Shown: positions 1 through 7,970, numbered from the stretch's first letter. The stretch is 64,000 nt of DNA from Pseudomonas morbosilactucae (GCF_023241715.1 NZ_JALQCW010000084.1:1-64000); one strand, 5' to 3'. The notes: generated by a model from the sequence alone, not told the origin. Translations and numbers: made by a program.

Positions 1-449
1 GCGCCCACAAAGTCCGCATCACCTTCACCGAGCAAATTGCCCAAGACCATGGCGTGTGCGTTTGAAAAGTCCTTGGGCGTCAAAACATCGGGGTGGGCGT
101 CCACCCAAAGCACCGCAAGGTCTCCGTCATATCGCTCATTCAAGTAAGCGAACGGCGCCAAATCTACGAGGCAGTCACCGCCCAAAACAACAATCCTGTC
201 CGGTGCATATTGATCAATCAATGTTCGGGCGTTGTGCATTTGTTTGAGCAATGCGCTACGCCCCAAGATGCCATCTTCCAGCGGCAGTGGATCATTAGTG
301 GGCACTTCGACTTTAACTTCGGCGACCGGGCCGGATGGGTTGGGTGCAAGCCAGGAGAGGAGTTGAGCGCCAAAGTAGTAGGGGGGATTGTTGCCGCCCT
401 GCCATTGCGGGAACAGCAACCTTAGTGTGAGGTCCTTTGTTGCGTTCAT
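1..449 (-). CDS. Arginase-family (ureohydrolase) protein, C-terminus beyond window
   Basis: Only the first 149 residues lie in the window; the gene runs off the left edge. The start is the ATG at 449-447, after a purine-rich stretch. The visible part carries the first half of the ureohydrolase fold: a V-V-L-G-G-D-C motif near residues 88-94, then W-V-D-A-H-P-D near 115-121, where the D-x-H-x-D group supplies manganese ligands in arginases and agmatinases. The usual G-G-D-H is G-G-D-C here, so one metal ligand is a cysteine, which some arginase-like subfamilies share. The gene is divergent from a LysR regulator, which may control it. The substrate (arginine, agmatine, formiminoglutamate or other guanidino/amide compound) cannot be decided from this part. 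Confidence 0.8.
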   Translation of the reverse strand, partial: MNATKDLTLRLLFPQWQGGNNPPYYFGAQLLSWLAPNPSGPVAEVKVEVPTNDPLPLEDGILGRSALLKQMHNARTLIDQYAPDRIVVLGGDCLVDLAPFAYLNERYDGDLAVLWVDAHPDVLTPKDFSNAHAMVLGNLLGEGDADFVG

Positions 450-774
450 GGGGTTCCGTTCTCTGTTCTCTAGTGAAATTTGGCGTTGATGGATGACGTG
501 CAGGCACAGGGTCGTCGCTAAAAAACAAACACCCCTTCACCAACGTCCTCCCATTCGGGAAACGCTTGAAAGACCGAGGCGGTCGACGATGAGGCTGCTG
601 GAGCCGGCAGCGACGACCACTTGGGTGAGGGGCATCAACAAGGCGCAAGACGCTTGCCCATTAGTGTTGGCGCTGATCACCCGACAGTCAGAGCACGCGT
701 TTAAATCTTAATTGCACAAGAATGGGAGATAAACATAGGATTGTGAGCATCATTCGCTCAACCAGGTTGTTAAT
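450..774. other. Divergent intergenic region between arginase-like and LysR genes
   Basis: This 325-bp region separates two divergent starts and should hold both promoters and the LysR binding site. A LysR T-N11-A box could not be picked out with confidence. A minus-strand stretch at about 590-710 reads like a short hydrophobic segment but has stops in frame and is too short to call. Confidence 0.5.
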
Positions 775-1686
775 GTGGATAGGTTAAAAGCGATGGAGGC
801 GTTCGTGGCGGCGGCGGATGCGGGGTCCTACGCAGCGGCAGGAGAGAAACTTGCGATATCGCCGCAAATGGTCGCGAAGCATGTGCAAGCGTTGGAAAGT
901 CGCCTGGGGGTTCGTCTTTTAAATCGAACTACGCGGCGCCAAAGTGTCACGGAATTTGGTACGCGCTATCTGGAAAGATGCAGGCTCATCCTCGCTGAGA
1001 CGGAAGCGGCTGAGTCGATGGCGAACGAGGCTCTACATGAGCCGAGCGGTCGATTACGCATAAGTGCCCCGATCAATTTCGGGGCGGGTAGTTTTATGAC
1101 GTTCATCCAGCTGTTTCTTGAGCGCTACCCCAAAATAGAAATCTCATTGACACTGACAGAACGTTTCGTTGATCTGACCAACGAGGGTTATGAAGCCGCT
1201 ATACGCGTAGGCGGTATTGGACTTGAATCTGATTCATTGGTCAGGCGAAAACTAAAGAAATATCAGTTGTTGGCTTGTGCATCACCAACCTACATTGAGA
1301 AATTTGGCGTACCTGAAATCCCTGAGGATTTAGCCCATCACAACTGTGTTTCCTACATGTTTTCAGATCGAACTTCTGAAGAGTGTTGGCGCTTCTCGAA
1401 AGATGGCGAACCCCATGAGGCACGTTTCAAGAGTCGCTTATCGGTTAACGATATGCGGGCGTTGATCACGGCTGGAGTGAACAGTTTCGGGATCGTTCTT
1501 GGTGATGAAGATACCCTGGCAGATGCTATTGCAAGCGGCTTGCTAGTGCCGGTGCTACGCGACTACGAGGGCCCCTCGCTGCCGTTGAGCCTGGTCTATA
1601 GAGCGGATCGGCAGAGGACCGCTAATCTTCGGGCATTCGTTGAAGAAGCCATCGGTTTTTTTGAAAAACTCAGCTATCCAAAATGA
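775..1686 (+). CDS. LysR-family transcriptional regulator
   Basis: 303-residue LysR-type regulator of normal family length. Residues 1-60 form the winged helix-turn-helix, with the A-A-A-D-A-G-S-Y-A-A-A-G-E-K-L pattern and the L-G-V-R-L-L-N-R-T-T-R turn typical of the CrgA/AaeR-like branch. Residues about 90-300 are the effector-binding domain. The ATG at 775 gives the canonical M-D-R-L-K-A-M-E-A-F start. It is divergent from the arginase-like gene, which is the most likely target, because LysR proteins usually control the neighbouring divergent gene. Codons are somewhat more A/T-rich than in the core genes to the right. Confidence 0.9.
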   Translation: MDRLKAMEAFVAAADAGSYAAAGEKLAISPQMVAKHVQALESRLGVRLLNRTTRRQSVTEFGTRYLERCRLILAETEAAESMANEALHEPSGRLRISAPINFGAGSFMTFIQLFLERYPKIEISLTLTERFVDLTNEGYEAAIRVGGIGLESDSLVRRKLKKYQLLACASPTYIEKFGVPEIPEDLAHHNCVSYMFSDRTSEECWRFSKDGEPHEARFKSRLSVNDMRALITAGVNSFGIVLGDEDTLADAIASGLLVPVLRDYEGPSLPLSLVYRADRQRTANLRAFVEEAIGFFEKLSYPK

Positions 1687-1774
1687 CTTTTCCCGGCACG
1701 CGGACGGCCTTCGTGGAATGCGTCAGGTCTGTAAGGAACGTTTCCATCAAGGACAGGGTATAAAAGAGGACCTC

Positions 1775-2212
1775 ATGAAAAAAGCAATCAGGCTTGCTAA
1801 CCAAGGCGATATCAATGCCATTTTTTATATTCGAACCAGCGTTCAGGAAAACCATTTATCCCATGATCAGTTAACGGAAATGGGCATCACTCCCGAGGCT
1901 ATCGGGCAGGCAATTCTAGAAGCACCCTGCGCCTGGGTCGCGGAGGTCGATGGCGTCCCCGTAGGTTTTTCCATGGCGGATGTCGAGGAGGGTTGTGTGT
2001 TTGCGGCCTTCGTTCTGCCCGAATTCGAAGGGCTCGGGTTCGGGCGTAGGCTGATGGAGAGAGCGGAAGCCTTTCTGTTTCAACACCACCAGACCATCTG
2101 GCTAGAAACCGCCGAGGCAAGCCGCGCGAATGGCTTTTACCGGAACCTCGGCTGGCGGCCTGTGGAGCACTTGCCAGAGGGTGATGTTCGTTTTGAAAAG
2201 TGCCTGAAATAA
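1775..2212 (+). CDS. GNAT-family N-acetyltransferase
   Basis: 145 residues. The start at 1775 is chosen because AGAGGA lies about 6 bases upstream and M-K-K-A-I-R-L-A opens the fold; the frame is open further upstream but overlaps the LysR gene. The acetyl-CoA loop motif (Q/R-x-x-G-x-G/A) appears as F-E-G-L-G-F-G-R-R-L-M near residues 85-95, followed by the late beta-strand A-N-G-F-Y-R-N-L-G-W found in most small GNATs. It is a cytoplasmic enzyme that transfers an acetyl group to an unknown small molecule or protein. It lies 88 bp after the LysR gene on the same strand and may be co-transcribed. Confidence 0.85.
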   Translation: MKKAIRLANQGDINAIFYIRTSVQENHLSHDQLTEMGITPEAIGQAILEAPCAWVAEVDGVPVGFSMADVEEGCVFAAFVLPEFEGLGFGRRLMERAEAFLFQHHQTIWLETAEASRANGFYRNLGWRPVEHLPEGDVRFEKCLK

Positions 2213-2263
2213 TTTAGGCATCCGGCGGGCAATCCTGACAGCCCTATGGACTCAACCGATCAA

Positions 2264-2725
2264 TCACTTCGTGGGCACGGAGTCTTTCTCCAGTAAGACG
2301 GCTCCTTCCCCTAGCTGGCTCAAACGATCACCGGGATTGCGAAGAGGGCAGTCGTCCATAGAGAGACAGCCGCAGCCGATACAACCGTCGAGTTGATCGC
2401 GAAGCTGGGTGAGGCTGTGGATCCGTTCAGTCAGCATGTCTCTCCAGAGTGTGGAGAGGTGCGTCCAATCTCTGGTTGTCAGAGGGCGTCCCGAGGGAAG
2501 CCCATCCAGGGCGTCCTTGATCGTGGCCAAGGGAATGCCCGCGCGTTTCGCGATCTTGATAATGGCAATTCGGCGAAGAGTATCCCGGGCATAACGACGC
2601 TGGTTACCTGCGCTTCGTTGTCCGTGAATGAGGCCCTTGGCTTCGTAGAAGTGCACGGTCGCGATGGTGACGCCGCATCGGCGGGCGAGCTCTCCTACCG
2701 ACAGTGGCACGCGAACATCGATCAT
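2264..2725 (-). CDS. soxR: Redox-sensitive MerR-family activator SoxR
   Basis: 153 residues, the usual SoxR length. An N-terminal MerR helix-turn-helix (V-G-E-L-A-R-R-C-G-V near residues 8-18) is followed by a dimerisation helix and the [2Fe-2S] ligand cluster C115-x2-C118-x-C120-x5-C126, which is diagnostic for SoxR. The oxidised cluster activates promoters with an over-long spacer. In Pseudomonas, SoxR has no SoxS partner and acts directly on exporters and oxidoreductases in response to redox-cycling compounds. The start at 2725 has GGAG upstream. The divergent MFS gene has a clear SoxR promoter in the shared intergenic region. Confidence 0.95.
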   Translation of the reverse strand: MIDVRVPLSVGELARRCGVTIATVHFYEAKGLIHGQRSAGNQRRYARDTLRRIAIIKIAKRAGIPLATIKDALDGLPSGRPLTTRDWTHLSTLWRDMLTERIHSLTQLRDQLDGCIGCGCLSMDDCPLRNPGDRLSQLGEGAVLLEKDSVPTK

Positions 2726-2741
2726 AAATGCCTACTCCATG

Positions 2742-2772
2742 TTGACCTCATCTATACATGAGGTTTTATAAG
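2742..2772 (+). promoter_or_regulatory. SoxR-type promoter with SoxR box
   Basis: A -35 TTGACC at 2742-2747 and a -10 TATAAG at 2767-2772 are separated by 19 bp, the long spacer that MerR-family activators need. Inside the spacer is the palindrome CCTCA-N8-TGAGG (2746-2763), the same arms and spacing as the enterobacterial SoxR box. It drives the MFS gene and may also autoregulate soxR. Confidence 0.85.
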
Positions 2773-2838
2773 GAGTGTCGGTTTGCCTTTGCAAGCCTTC
2801 ATTCGCCGCTGCGAGTGAAATCTCGACGTGGGGTCCAT

Positions 2839-4323
2839 ATGGAAAAGCCTGATGTGCCAGCTGATCACTATTCACAATCGACTGTAGAGGCCAGTGCCTT
2901 CAGGGAGGTCTGTCCTCCAAAAAACGCTTGGGCCGCCTTGCTGTCTGGCAGGAATGGCGTGCGCTCGCTTGCGCTGGCGGGAGGCGTCGTCCTCCATGCG
3001 ATCAATGTGTATATCGCCACCACCATTCTGCCTTCTGTTGTCAGGGACCTTGGCGGCATCGACTATTACGCGTGGAACACCACGCTGTTCGTCGCGGCCT
3101 CGATCCTCGGTTCAGCGCTGTCGGCGCGGTTGCTGGTCAGCGCGGGGCCGCGCGGCGCGTACATCATTGCCACCTTGGTGTTTGCCCTCGGCACGTTCGT
3201 CTGTGCGTTTGCCCCATCAATGCCCGTTATGCTCGCTGGGCGTTTTGTTCAGGGGCTGGGCGGCGGTTTTCTGTTTGCACTGTCTTACGCGATGATCCGG
3301 CTGGTTTTCGAGGAGGCCTTATGGCCGCGCGCAATGGCATTGGTCTCCGGCATGTGGGGGGTGGCAACGCTGGTTGGTCCGGCTGTAGGCGGGGTTTTTG
3401 CTGAGCTCGGCGTATGGCGAATGGCGTTCTGGTTGCTCATTCCGGTTGCCGCACTGTTCGCCTTGCTGGCTGTTGCCGCGCTGCCTAAACGCAGTGCCAA
3501 TAACGCTCAACGCCCGCCGCTCCCACTGGCCCAACTGGTTCTCTTGACGTCGGCAGTCCTCGTGGTTTCGGCGGCCAGCGTCTCTTCAATCCTTTCCTGG
3601 AACATCGGGGGCATTGCAGTCGCCGCCATTCTGACGGCCCTACTGATAGGCACAGAGAGCCGTGCCCGCCATAGGCTGCTGCCAACGGGTGCATTTCGCA
3701 TCACCACAACACTGGGGGCGCTGTATGCAACGATGTCACTGCTGGCGGTGGCCATTACCAGTGGTGAAATATTCGTACCGCTGTTCCTCCAAGTCCTACA
3801 CCACCAATCCCCACTAGTCGCTGGCTATCTCGCAGCGCTCATGGCGGCCGGATGGACCCTGGGGTCCATCGCAAGCGCCGGGGCGAGCGGCAAAAATATC
3901 GGGCGTGCGATCCTTGCAGGCCCGGTTATTGGACTGGCCGGCATGGTGGCGCTTGCCGTTCTGATGCGAGTCGAAAGCGAGGGGGGCTGGTGGGCGCTCT
4001 CGCCGATCTGCCTGGCGCTCGTTGCCATTGGCTTGGGTGTGGGGCTGGCCTGGCCGCACCTGTTGACTCGGGTGTTTCAGGTCGCCTCGGCGGGCGAGCA
4101 GGACCTGGCAGCAGCGTCGATTACCACCGTGCAGTTGTTCGCCACCGCCCTTGGCGCGGCCCTGGCCGGCATGGTGGCCAACGTTGCCGGCCTCTCTGAC
4201 CCTGGAGGCGTTGTCGGCACGGCCAGCGCTGCGGGCTGGCTATTTGGCGTGTTCGCGATCGCGCCGATCCTTGGCGTTTTTACAGGTTTACGCGTGGTCC
4301 GTTTTTATTCGAAAGCCAGGTAG
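2839..4323 (+). CDS. MFS transporter, SoxR-controlled exporter
   Basis: 494 residues. The frame is open from an ATG at 2758, but that codon lies inside the SoxR box, upstream of the predicted transcription start, so the ATG at 2839 (purine-rich GTGGGG 8 bases upstream) is taken. The protein is a long run of hydrophobic helices from about residue 48 onwards, with the MFS motif A-like loop after helix 2 (S-A-R-L-L-V-S-A-G-P-R-G) and motif C (G-P-A-V-G-G) in helix 5. Its size allows 14 helices as in drug/proton antiporters. Placement behind a SoxR promoter suggests export of redox-active compounds. It resembles in context the SoxR-regulated MFS gene known in P. aeruginosa; the substrate is inferred, not shown. 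Confidence 0.85.
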   Translation: MEKPDVPADHYSQSTVEASAFREVCPPKNAWAALLSGRNGVRSLALAGGVVLHAINVYIATTILPSVVRDLGGIDYYAWNTTLFVAASILGSALSARLLVSAGPRGAYIIATLVFALGTFVCAFAPSMPVMLAGRFVQGLGGGFLFALSYAMIRLVFEEALWPRAMALVSGMWGVATLVGPAVGGVFAELGVWRMAFWLLIPVAALFALLAVAALPKRSANNAQRPPLPLAQLVLLTSAVLVVSAASVSSILSWNIGGIAVAAILTALLIGTESRARHRLLPTGAFRITTTLGALYATMSLLAVAITSGEIFVPLFLQVLHHQSPLVAGYLAALMAAGWTLGSIASAGASGKNIGRAILAGPVIGLAGMVALAVLMRVESEGGWWALSPICLALVAIGLGVGLAWPHLLTRVFQVASAGEQDLAAASITTVQLFATALGAALAGMVANVAGLSDPGGVVGTASAAGWLFGVFAIAPILGVFTGLRVVRFYSKAR

Positions 4324-4431
4324 GAGGGACCTGTAGAAGCAGGGGAGTAGGGTCTCTGCCTTGGGTCGATTGCTGATGGTCATCAACCGCAGCAGCCGGC
4401 CCGGGCATCTTCTGGTGGGGGGATCCCGCTA

Positions 4432-5151
4432 TCAGAAGCGCTCATCGAATATTGCTGGCAAGGTGATTTCCTTGACGAAGCTTGCTGAAGACAGGCTCAA
4501 GGCCATGCGTACCACCTGGACGACGTCGTGCACGGGAATTGAATGACCTTCACCGCGCTGCTCGGCGAGCGCTCTTGGCGTGTTCAGCGGGTCTTCGGTA
4601 TTCAGGTAGCCGAGGTTCAAGCAGGTCACCCCCAGGCGTTGCTGCCGGTACCCTTCACGCAGCGCATCGGCGATACCTCGCAACGCGAACTTGGAGGCGC
4701 CAAAGGTGACTTCGGGTCGTCCACTTTGCGGCAAACCGGAAGTCGACCCGGTCAATATGATCTTGGGGTTCGCGCTTTTGAGCAGCACCGGAAGCAGGCG
4801 CTTGATCAGAATAATGGTCGACGTGATGTTGCAGTTGACGATGTTTTCCACCTGGTCGTCGTGGTCCTCCAGGAAGTCGTACGCCGGGTCAAAGGCGAAC
4901 GCTTCCCAGATGCCCAGGTTGTAGATCAGCGTATCCAGCCCGCCGTCCACCACCGCCTGTTCGATGATCTGCGCAGCCTTTGCCGGTTCGCCAAGGTTGG
5001 CTTCCAGCCACTGCACCTCGACACCCGCTTGAGCTATCAGGTTTTCGGGGCGGGTCCGAGACACACCTATCAAGGTGTCCCCTGGTTCACCCAATCCGTC
5101 GATCAAGGCTCTGCCTAACCCTTTGCTTGCGCCGATCACCATCGTTTTCAT
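4432..5151 (-). CDS. SDR-family protein with Phe in place of the catalytic Tyr
   Basis: 239 residues. The start at 5151 is set by AGGAG 8 bases upstream and by the beta-1 strand M-K-T-M-V-I-G-A-S-K-G-L-G, which is the Rossmann nucleotide-binding turn. The catalytic serine is present in I-I-L-T-G-S-T-S-G. The Y-x-x-x-K motif reads T-F-G-A-S-K-F-A-L-R-G: the lysine is kept but tyrosine is replaced by phenylalanine (codon TTT). The usual N-x-G motif is Y-N-L-G-I-W. Without the tyrosine, classical SDR dehydrogenase activity would be weak or lost, so this may be a binding or regulatory SDR or a recent inactivation. It is divergent from the DapF-like gene. Confidence 0.85.
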   Translation of the reverse strand: MKTMVIGASKGLGRALIDGLGEPGDTLIGVSRTRPENLIAQAGVEVQWLEANLGEPAKAAQIIEQAVVDGGLDTLIYNLGIWEAFAFDPAYDFLEDHDDQVENIVNCNITSTIILIKRLLPVLLKSANPKIILTGSTSGLPQSGRPEVTFGASKFALRGIADALREGYRQQRLGVTCLNLGYLNTEDPLNTPRALAEQRGEGHSIPVHDVVQVVRMALSLSSASFVKEITLPAIFDERF

Positions 5152-5388
5152 TAATCGTCTCCTTGACCTGTTTGCTGAACGTTGGGGCTGGCATGCAAAC
5201 AGACGCCTCATGGCTTGGCAATCAAGAGGTTGTTTCCAGGTGTTCGGCGAAGGGTGCGGATGATGGTCTGGGTAGGGCGGATGGAGAGGTGGAGCGACCC
5301 TGTGCTTGCAAAGGTTATGCGAATGACGGTTAGATCGTCGTCAACCGTCAATTCACGGCCTGTCCCGCCGCTTAAGGTCTGTCTATCT

Positions 5389-6207
5389 ATGCCGCTGAGG
5401 TTTCTTAAAATGCACGCCAATGGCGATGACTTCGTCATTGTCGATTCGAGAGATTCAGCCAACCCCATGACCAGCGCCCTGGCTCGGCGGTTTGGGGATC
5501 GAAACCGAGGTATTGGCTTCAACCAGATCGCAGTGGTGCTCGATTGTGAAGATGCCGCAGCGCGGGTGATGTTCTGGAATGCCGATGGCTCGACGCTGGA
5601 TGTGTGTGGCAGTGCGACGCGCGGTGTTGCCGATTTATTGATGCGTGAATCAACCCAGGCGTCGGTCATCCTGCGCACCCAGCGTGGGCTGCTGACCTGT
5701 GAGCGAACGTCAACCGGTGCCATTTCGGTCAACATGGGGGAGCCGTTTTTTGCCTGGTCGGAGATTCCCCTGGCGCAAGAGCTGAACACGGCATTGTTGC
5801 CTCTGGCGGGCGACCCGGCGGCCTGCAGCATGGGCAATCCTCACTGCACTTATTTTGTCGATGACCTGAGCGACGTTGATATCGCGACAATCGGGCCGAC
5901 CATCGAAAACCACCCTCTGTTCCCGCTCCGGACCAACGTGCATTTTGTCCAGGTCATTGACCGCCAGCACATTCGGCTGCGTATTTGGGAACGGGGTGGC
6001 GCTATTCCTCTGGGTTCTGGTTCCTGCTCCTGCGGTGCGGTGGTCAATGGCATTCGTCGTGGCCTGCTGGACCACCGCGTCGACGTTGAATGTGATGGCG
6101 GCACGGTGACGGTGCAATGGGACGGCGTGGGGGCGGTGTTTCTGAGCGGCCCGGTGCAGAAAACCTTCTCGGGTGTTATCTCGGACCGCATGCTGCATGA
6201 CGCTTAG
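5389..6207 (+). CDS. Diaminopimelate epimerase (DapF)-like protein
   Basis: 272 residues, normal DapF length. The start at 5389 gives M-P-L-R-F-L-K-M-H-A-N-G-D-D-F, matching the DapF opening; the upstream in-frame extension is rich in non-coding-like residues. DapF is a two-domain PLP-independent epimerase that uses two cysteines. The first is present in N-A-D-G-S-T-L-D-V-C-G. The second motif, normally L-A-C-G-T-G-A-C, is L-G-S-G-S-C-S-C, so the catalytic cysteine aligns with serine. It is therefore probably not the housekeeping dapF and may act on another amino acid or have altered chemistry. No lysine-biosynthesis genes are nearby. Confidence 0.8.
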   Translation: MPLRFLKMHANGDDFVIVDSRDSANPMTSALARRFGDRNRGIGFNQIAVVLDCEDAAARVMFWNADGSTLDVCGSATRGVADLLMRESTQASVILRTQRGLLTCERTSTGAISVNMGEPFFAWSEIPLAQELNTALLPLAGDPAACSMGNPHCTYFVDDLSDVDIATIGPTIENHPLFPLRTNVHFVQVIDRQHIRLRIWERGGAIPLGSGSCSCGAVVNGIRRGLLDHRVDVECDGGTVTVQWDGVGAVFLSGPVQKTFSGVISDRMLHDA

Positions 6208-6278
6208 TTGAGGTTGCGTCATCGGCAGCCCGCTTAATCATGACCACCCTCAGCATTTGGACCGTGCGCGCCCGCGCT

Positions 6279-6842
6279 TCAACGCTGACCGGTTCGATAG
6301 GTTGTCGCGCTCCAGTACCGGCTACCGCTGCTGTGATGGCGCGTCCATCCGGCAGCTTCCAATTGTTTGGCAATCATTCGATTCATGAACCCATGACCGA
6401 GCAAAAGAACCGGGCCTTCGCCGCTCACGGATGCCAGGTGTTCGGCAGCCTCTTTGGCTCGCAACTTTGCCTTTTGGGCGGACTCGACGTTCCCTGAGAA
6501 ACCGCACAGCCATAAAATTCGAAGAATAAAGGCCCAGGTAAACGGCGAAAGTCGCGGTCGGGTCCAGCGTCCATAGGGCAATTTCGCCTCGCAGAAAACT
6601 TCATCCACGATGCTTGGTTGAAGGCCCAGTGCCCGAACGGATGTCAGTGCCCGCGGCGCGGTGCTGGATACGATGACGCTGGCATTAACGGCCAGTTCCA
6701 CACTGGTTTGCGGTGCGGGTTGGGCAGTGATTTCCGAGAGGTCGTAATGCTCAATCCAGTGCTTCATATCCCGCGCTGAAATCGGCTTGACCTCAGCCAG
6801 GTTCGGTTGGCCATGACGCATTAAAATAATTTCCCTGTCCAC
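6279..6842 (-). CDS. Histidine phosphatase family protein
   Basis: 187 residues from a GTG start at 6842, preceded by AGGGAG with a 9-10 base gap. The frame continues open upstream to about 7076, but that part has no recognisable fold. The catalytic L-M-R-H-G-Q-P-N motif lies at residues 7-14, and the second conserved histidine is in L-L-L-G-H-G-F-M-N near residue 150. This is the phosphoglycerate-mutase-like fold, which forms a phosphohistidine and removes phosphate from sugars, lipids or proteins. A hydrophobic stretch (F-T-W-A-F-I-L-R-I-L-W-L near 105-116) is unusual and could attach it to the membrane. It converges on the DapF-like gene. Confidence 0.75.
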   Translation of the reverse strand: MDREIILMRHGQPNLAEVKPISARDMKHWIEHYDLSEITAQPAPQTSVELAVNASVIVSSTAPRALTSVRALGLQPSIVDEVFCEAKLPYGRWTRPRLSPFTWAFILRILWLCGFSGNVESAQKAKLRAKEAAEHLASVSGEGPVLLLGHGFMNRMIAKQLEAAGWTRHHSSGSRYWSATTYRTGQR

Positions 6843-7205
6843 TGTAACGATCTCCCTGGCACTAACATCGGCTTCTGTATTGAACGTTTCGCCACGTCTT
6901 ATACAGCGAAGCTTAAGCATGGAGTTAAAAACTGTTCGTCCATTTTTGAGCAGCAAGCGTTGATCGTTGACGGCACCCAAGTGGCGAGGGAAATAGCAGA
7001 GCGGTTCTGCGCGTCGTCCGAGCGCGTAATTGTCTGTTCGTAGTGCCTGTAGCAAGGATGCCCATGGACTGCTCAATCCTTAGTACAGTTTTCTAATCAC
7101 TGAACTCTCTTTAGTCCTGTTTTTGGTTTTCTGATTGGAAAACTCAATAAGGAGCTGCAACTATTGCCCTGTATGTTTATTGATAATAAAAACAGGGAAT
7201 AGAGC
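6843..7205. other. Divergent intergenic region with a mini-ORF
   Basis: 363 bp between the phosphatase and a membrane-protein gene, A/T-rich towards the right. An AAGGAG at 7149-7154 is followed 9 bases later by TTG at 7164, which opens a 12-codon frame ending in TAG at 7200-7202, three bases before and in frame with the ATG at 7206. This could couple translation to the downstream gene. Nothing else was recognised. Confidence 0.4.
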
Positions 7206-7610
7206 ATGTTGGGTTTTTTTTCGATATACAGTAAAGAGTACCTCGCCACATTAATGATCGTGACAACCTTGTTTTTTGCTTTGCCTATCTTTTTGGCGCC
7301 CTTGCAATGGGCCAGGTTAATGGGCTGGGCGATTCCCCAAGAGCGTCACTTGGCTGTTTATTTCGGTCGATGTTTGGGCGCTTTTATTCTGGTGGTGGAA
7401 ATCATCATGTTGCACTCCGTTATGAACGGTATTCATGATAGTTACGCCTTTGATGTGTTGTATCTGGTGTTCTTATTGATGGCCGTCGTGCATATCTATG
7501 GCGCGATCAGGAAAGTCCAGCCCCTTTCCGAGACCCTGGAAATCGGTCTCTGGCTGGCCCTGATCGTGTTGAACACGCTGTTTTATCCAGGCACTGCCAT
7601 CACCTTCTGA
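7206..7610 (+). CDS. Small integral membrane protein of unknown function
   Basis: 134 residues with four likely membrane helices, at about 10-32, 52-72, 78-98 and 108-128, and short charged loops. No catalytic motif is seen, and I do not recognise the family beyond a general resemblance to small four-helix DUF proteins. AGGGA lies 8 bases upstream of the ATG. Base composition is lower in GC than the core genes of the window, which suggests acquisition. The gene is followed by a 360-bp gap that holds a candidate small RNA. Confidence 0.7.
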   Translation: MLGFFSIYSKEYLATLMIVTTLFFALPIFLAPLQWARLMGWAIPQERHLAVYFGRCLGAFILVVEIIMLHSVMNGIHDSYAFDVLYLVFLLMAVVHIYGAIRKVQPLSETLEIGLWLALIVLNTLFYPGTAITF

Positions 7611-7814
7611 TGAGCATCAGGCCCAGGCAGCAGGTGCGTGCCGCTTGCTGCCGTTTTACCGCTGGAGGCACGGGCTGTAGTTTGCGCGACAGAACGCAAG
7701 AATGAACGTGGAAACCCTTTAAATGGTGCGGGAATATTTTATCGTTGCCGCGAAAAAAGTGTGGTTATTGAATGACTTAGATGATTTTTTCTGCGTTTTT
7801 TTTACGAAAACATA

Positions 7815-7843
7815 TTGTTACAGGTGTTGGGCTGAGATAAGAT
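7815..7843 (+). promoter_or_regulatory. Sigma-70-like promoter of candidate sRNA
   Basis: TTGTTA (7815-7820) and TAAGAT (7838-7843) are separated by exactly 17 bp. No gene start follows; instead a strong terminator lies 45 bp downstream of the -10. The rest of the 7611-7814 gap shows only A/T-rich sequence. Confidence 0.6.
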
Positions 7844-7849
7844 TGCGTC

Positions 7850-7917
7850 GCGTTCACCTACCACGGTTTATGCATTTTTAAGCCCCAAGTTTCCATCAGC
7901 TACTTGGGCTTTTTTTT
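7850..7917 (+). ncRNA. Candidate small non-coding RNA (about 68 nt)
   Basis: The start is inferred about 7 bases after the -10 TAAGAT. The 3' end is a Rho-independent terminator whose stem halves lie at 7881-7890 and 7902-7910, followed by eight T. No start codon with a ribosome binding site lies inside. The 5' part is short and A/C/T-mixed and the 3' stem-loop with a U-tail suits an Hfq-binding RNA. I do not recognise it as a known Pseudomonas RNA (no repeated GGA as in Rsm RNAs, no CA-motif series as in CrcZ). It could instead be just a terminator following a chance promoter match. Confidence 0.5.
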
Positions 7918-7970
7918 GCCTGAAATTTGCCTTTTTGGCCCCTCAGCTTTGCTGATGAGGCCCAGGCCTG

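Noticed and set aside
500..710. Minus-strand hydrophobic segment resembling part of an MFS transporter helix
   Set aside because: Only about 25 codons, interrupted by stops, no start or motif, and it lies in the promoter region of divergent genes.
6843..7076. N-terminal extension of the histidine phosphatase
   Set aside because: The added 78 residues have no recognisable pattern, while a GTG with a good Shine-Dalgarno directly precedes the catalytic strand.
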